Below are positions 6,356-7,624 of a DNA stretch of 7,624 bases, piece after piece. The position numbers and the translations under genes were made by a program. Within the stretch, counting starts at the first letter, position 1. The number at the start of each line of letters is the position of its first letter. This DNA comes from Acidobacteriota bacterium. GTDB taxonomy: Bacteria; Acidobacteriota; UBA6911; RPQK01. The notes beneath the pieces were generated by a model that worked only from the letters and a program-made list of their open reading frames with translations, was not told the origin of the DNA and searched no databases. The DNA lies in assembly GCA_003819755.1 (NCBI GenBank), contig RPQK01000358.1:1-7624 (forward strand). The letters are read 5' to 3'.

Positions 6356-6364
6356 AGGGTCGCT

Positions 6365-6823
6365 ATGAGTACGACAACGGCTCAAACTATTCGCGATTTT
6401 CTGGGCCACAGGAGCCTTGCTCTCGTCGGCTTCTCGAGGAGCGGGCGCAAATTCTCCAATTCGGTTTTCCGAGAATTGACCCAGAAAGGTTACCAGGTCT
6501 TCCCTATTAACCCCTCGGCCGAGCAGGTCGGGGATGTGAAGGTCTTCAAGAGTCTGAAGGACCTGCCCGAACGGGTAAAAGCGGCGATCGTCATGGTGCC
6601 GAAATCGGCGACGCCCGGCGTGGTGCGTGAGGCAGCCGAGGCAGGCATTGACTCCCTGTGGATTCAGCAGGGTGCAGAGTCCGCCGAAGCCCTGCAGGTC
6701 TGCGAGGAGAAGAATCTTTCGGTTGTCAGCGGGCGGTGCATCCTGATGTTCGCCGAACCAGCAATCTGGCTCCACCGCATCCACCGCGGGGTGTTGAAAC
6801 TCTTCGGGCGGTTGCCGAAATGA
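6365..6823 (+). CDS. CoA-binding (YccU-type, CoA_binding_2) protein
   Basis: A 152-residue soluble Rossmann-fold protein resembling the stand-alone CoA-binding domain family typified by E. coli YccU. The motifs are 'ALVGFSRSGRKFSNSVFREL' at 19-38 (nucleotide/CoA loop), 'GYQVFPINP' at 42-50, 'KAAIVMVP' at 72-79, 'GIDSLWIQQGAES' at 94-106 and 'SGRCILMFAEP' at 122-132. A basic C-terminal tail (W135 to K152) extends past the usual domain. The biochemical role of these proteins is poorly defined; binding of CoA or a related nucleotide is expected from the family. It lies 10 bases after deoC and probably shares its transcript. The only ribosome-like sequence is a weak agggt at 6356-6360. An in-frame GTG at 6347 is a less likely alternative start because it overlaps the deoC end. 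Confidence 0.85.
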   Translation: MSTTTAQTIRDFLGHRSLALVGFSRSGRKFSNSVFRELTQKGYQVFPINPSAEQVGDVKVFKSLKDLPERVKAAIVMVPKSATPGVVREAAEAGIDSLWIQQGAESAEALQVCEEKNLSVVSGRCILMFAEPAIWLHRIHRGVLKLFGRLPK

Positions 6824-6826
6824 CCC

Positions 6827-6853
6827 ACAGAGCCGCGTCGGGCGCGGCTCTGT
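6827..6853. terminator. Bidirectional terminator-like hairpin between convergent genes
   Basis: A perfect 11-bp GC-rich stem (6827-6837 with 6843-6853) closes a 5-base loop. It lies in the 44-base gap between the stop codons of the CoA-binding gene and the minus-strand secreted-protein gene. Neither strand has a clear T-run after the stem, so termination may be Rho-assisted, or the hairpin may mainly protect mRNA ends. Confidence 0.6.
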
Positions 6854-6867
6854 AAATACTCCAGCCT

Positions 6868-7365
6868 TTACGGCATCTTAATCGAGTCATCAAACTGCAT
6901 CTGAATTTCGGTGGTTTTCCCCGACTCGATCTTGATCGGGCTCGGTCCCTGGGTTTCGCCCGTCATATAGATCCCGAGAGGAGTACCAGACGGCGGAGGC
7001 CCAGACATCTCATATCCACCCTGCTTGTCAAAAGCTACCGCGAGGTAGACAGCCGGTATCGTGAACGTGAATGTGAACGTGCCCCCGTTTTCCGCAATCG
7101 ACTCGTATCGGAGCGGCATGACCTGGCCCGAACTGAACTCCGGCGTATCAAACACGAAAACCCAGATCTTGTGGGTTTGATCGACCGTCCCTTCGCTCCC
7201 GGCATACTTGACCGTCAGTTTGAGCGTGCCTTCCTGTGGCTGGGCGTTCGGTTGAGCCTGGTCGGCCTTCGGCTGCTGCGCTTGGGTCTCCTGACCGAAG
7301 ACCGGGACAGCGAGTGCCAGCCCGACCACAACTGCAAAAGCCACGAATATTCTCATCTTCGACAT
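6868..7365 (-). CDS. Small secreted protein of unknown function, probable beta-sandwich
   Basis: A 165-residue protein that I cannot assign to a named family. Residues 1-24 are a Sec signal peptide (basic start, hydrophobic core, then V-F-G before Q25; no lipobox Cys). Residues 25-46 are a Gln/Ala/Pro-rich linker with no predicted fold. From about 47 to 162 there is one compact domain of alternating hydrophobic strands ('GTLKLTVKY', 'KIWVFVFDTP', 'GTFTFTFTIP', 'VYLAVAFDKQGGY', 'TTEIQMQFDD'), which suggests a transthyretin-like or immunoglobulin-like beta-sandwich. There are no cysteines and no catalytic motif visible. The ATG at 7365 has AGGAGGG at 7377-7371, 5 bases upstream; a second ATG three codons later is spaced less well. 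It appears to be a single-gene unit, convergent with the CoA-binding gene. Confidence 0.85.
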   Translation of the reverse strand: MSKMRIFVAFAVVVGLALAVPVFGQETQAQQPKADQAQPNAQPQEGTLKLTVKYAGSEGTVDQTHKIWVFVFDTPEFSSGQVMPLRYESIAENGGTFTFTFTIPAVYLAVAFDKQGGYEMSGPPPSGTPLGIYMTGETQGPSPIKIESGKTTEIQMQFDDSIKMP

Positions 7366-7377
7366 CGGTTCCCTCCT

Positions 7378-7624
7378 GTGCCTGATGACACGCAGTTTAT
7401 GTCAGAGTGCGACTGTTTTTCCATTGTTTCCCGGCCAATGGCGCGCGCGCGGTGGTGAACGGCGTATTTCCGAGGATGAATAGCGGCACGGCGGGCACCT
7501 TGGGTTGATTTGTTCTGTTCTGCAAGCGATTCGTCCTTCAACAGATGCAGACACTCCCGGAGTCGGATCGAGTCGGACTCCGAGTGAGTGGTGAGCGATC
7601 ATTTTCCTCGAGGGGCAAAGCGCT
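7378..7624. other. Right-edge intergenic stretch without a supported gene
   Basis: About 250 bases upstream of the secreted-protein gene. The frames that stay open here are short, lack ribosome sites and translate to Arg/Pro/Ser-rich sequence with no recognisable motif. A minus-strand CATAAA (7401-7396) could be a -10 for the secreted-protein gene, but no good -35 was found. The stretch also contains an alternating gcgcgcgcgc run at 7441-7450 and the hairpin annotated separately. Confidence 0.5.
7552..7586. repeat. Imperfect hairpin near the right edge
   Basis: Positions 7552-7564 pair with 7576-7586 around an 11-base loop, with a two-base bulge on the left arm. Inside it the word gagtcgga occurs twice, 10 bases apart (7560 and 7570). 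It could be the terminator of a gene outside the window or an operator; there is no T-tract to decide. Confidence 0.45.

Noticed and set aside
6278..6364. Upstream ATG extending the CoA-binding protein into deoC
   Set aside because: The extension is read inside the deoC 3' end in another frame and precedes the start of the CoA-binding fold; ATG 6365 gives the family-like N-terminus.
7441..7450. Alternating gcgcgcgcgc as a Z-DNA-forming regulatory site
   Set aside because: Ten bases of alternating GC is short and expected by chance in GC-rich DNA; nothing nearby supports a role.
7353..7602. Two short minus-strand open frames upstream of the secreted-protein gene
   Set aside because: Both lack ribosome sites and recognisable motifs, and one overlaps the start of the better-supported secreted-protein gene.

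Overview
The window looks like chromosomal DNA of a GC-rich, Gram-negative-type environmental bacterium. The gene content would suit an uncultured Acidobacteriota, Planctomycetota or Verrucomicrobiota lineage: Tat-exported Gfo/Idh/MocA oxidoreductases, and intergenic repeats whose translations read like 'FDIRYSIF' and 'GSGFRVRGS'. This placement is an inference from gene style and not a firm assignment. No phage, transposase, CRISPR, tRNA or rRNA sequence was seen.

Layout. Positions 1-1364 (minus) hold the 5' part of a membrane receptor with a periplasmic dCache sensor and at least three HAMP modules. It is probably a chemoreceptor and runs off the left edge. It is divergent from five plus-strand genes: a Tat-exported Gfo/Idh/MocA oxidoreductase (1723-2820), a PuuP-like APC amino-acid/polyamine permease (2930-4288), a cytoplasmic Gfo/Idh/MocA dehydrogenase (4332-5489), deoxyribose-phosphate aldolase deoC (5650-6354) and a small CoA-binding-fold protein (6365-6823). 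A hairpin at 6827-6853 separates these from a convergent minus-strand gene for a small secreted protein of unknown function (6868-7365). The last 250 bases hold no convincing gene.

The most unusual content is between the genes. Three intergenic gaps (1453-1695, 2823-2907, 5502-5635) each hold a long foldback (inverted repeat). Their sequences differ, but in all three the arms are tandem arrays of a degenerate 7-base word of form GAAYNNN: GAATATC in the first, GAACCCC in the second, GAACGGT in the third. The first also carries outer arms built from an 8-base word, GAAGGGGC. The 7-base period and GAA core suggest one class of foldback repeat that has diversified in sequence while keeping its architecture. 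Open frames through two of these repeats create false N-terminal extensions on the oxidoreductase and on DeoC. The true starts are 1723 (ATG, Tat signal) and 5650 (TTG, strong Shine-Dalgarno).

Initiation falls into two styles. The receptor, the Tat oxidoreductase, deoC and the secreted protein have strong Shine-Dalgarno sites. The permease, the second oxidoreductase and the CoA-binding protein have none, and each has a -10-like hexamer ending 8-10 bases before the start codon, as expected for leaderless or nearly leaderless mRNAs.

Functionally, the plus-strand genes suggest uptake of an amino acid or polyamine, NAD(P)-linked sugar or polyol oxidation, and aldolytic cleavage of deoxyribose 5-phosphate. 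The sequence does not prove a single shared pathway.
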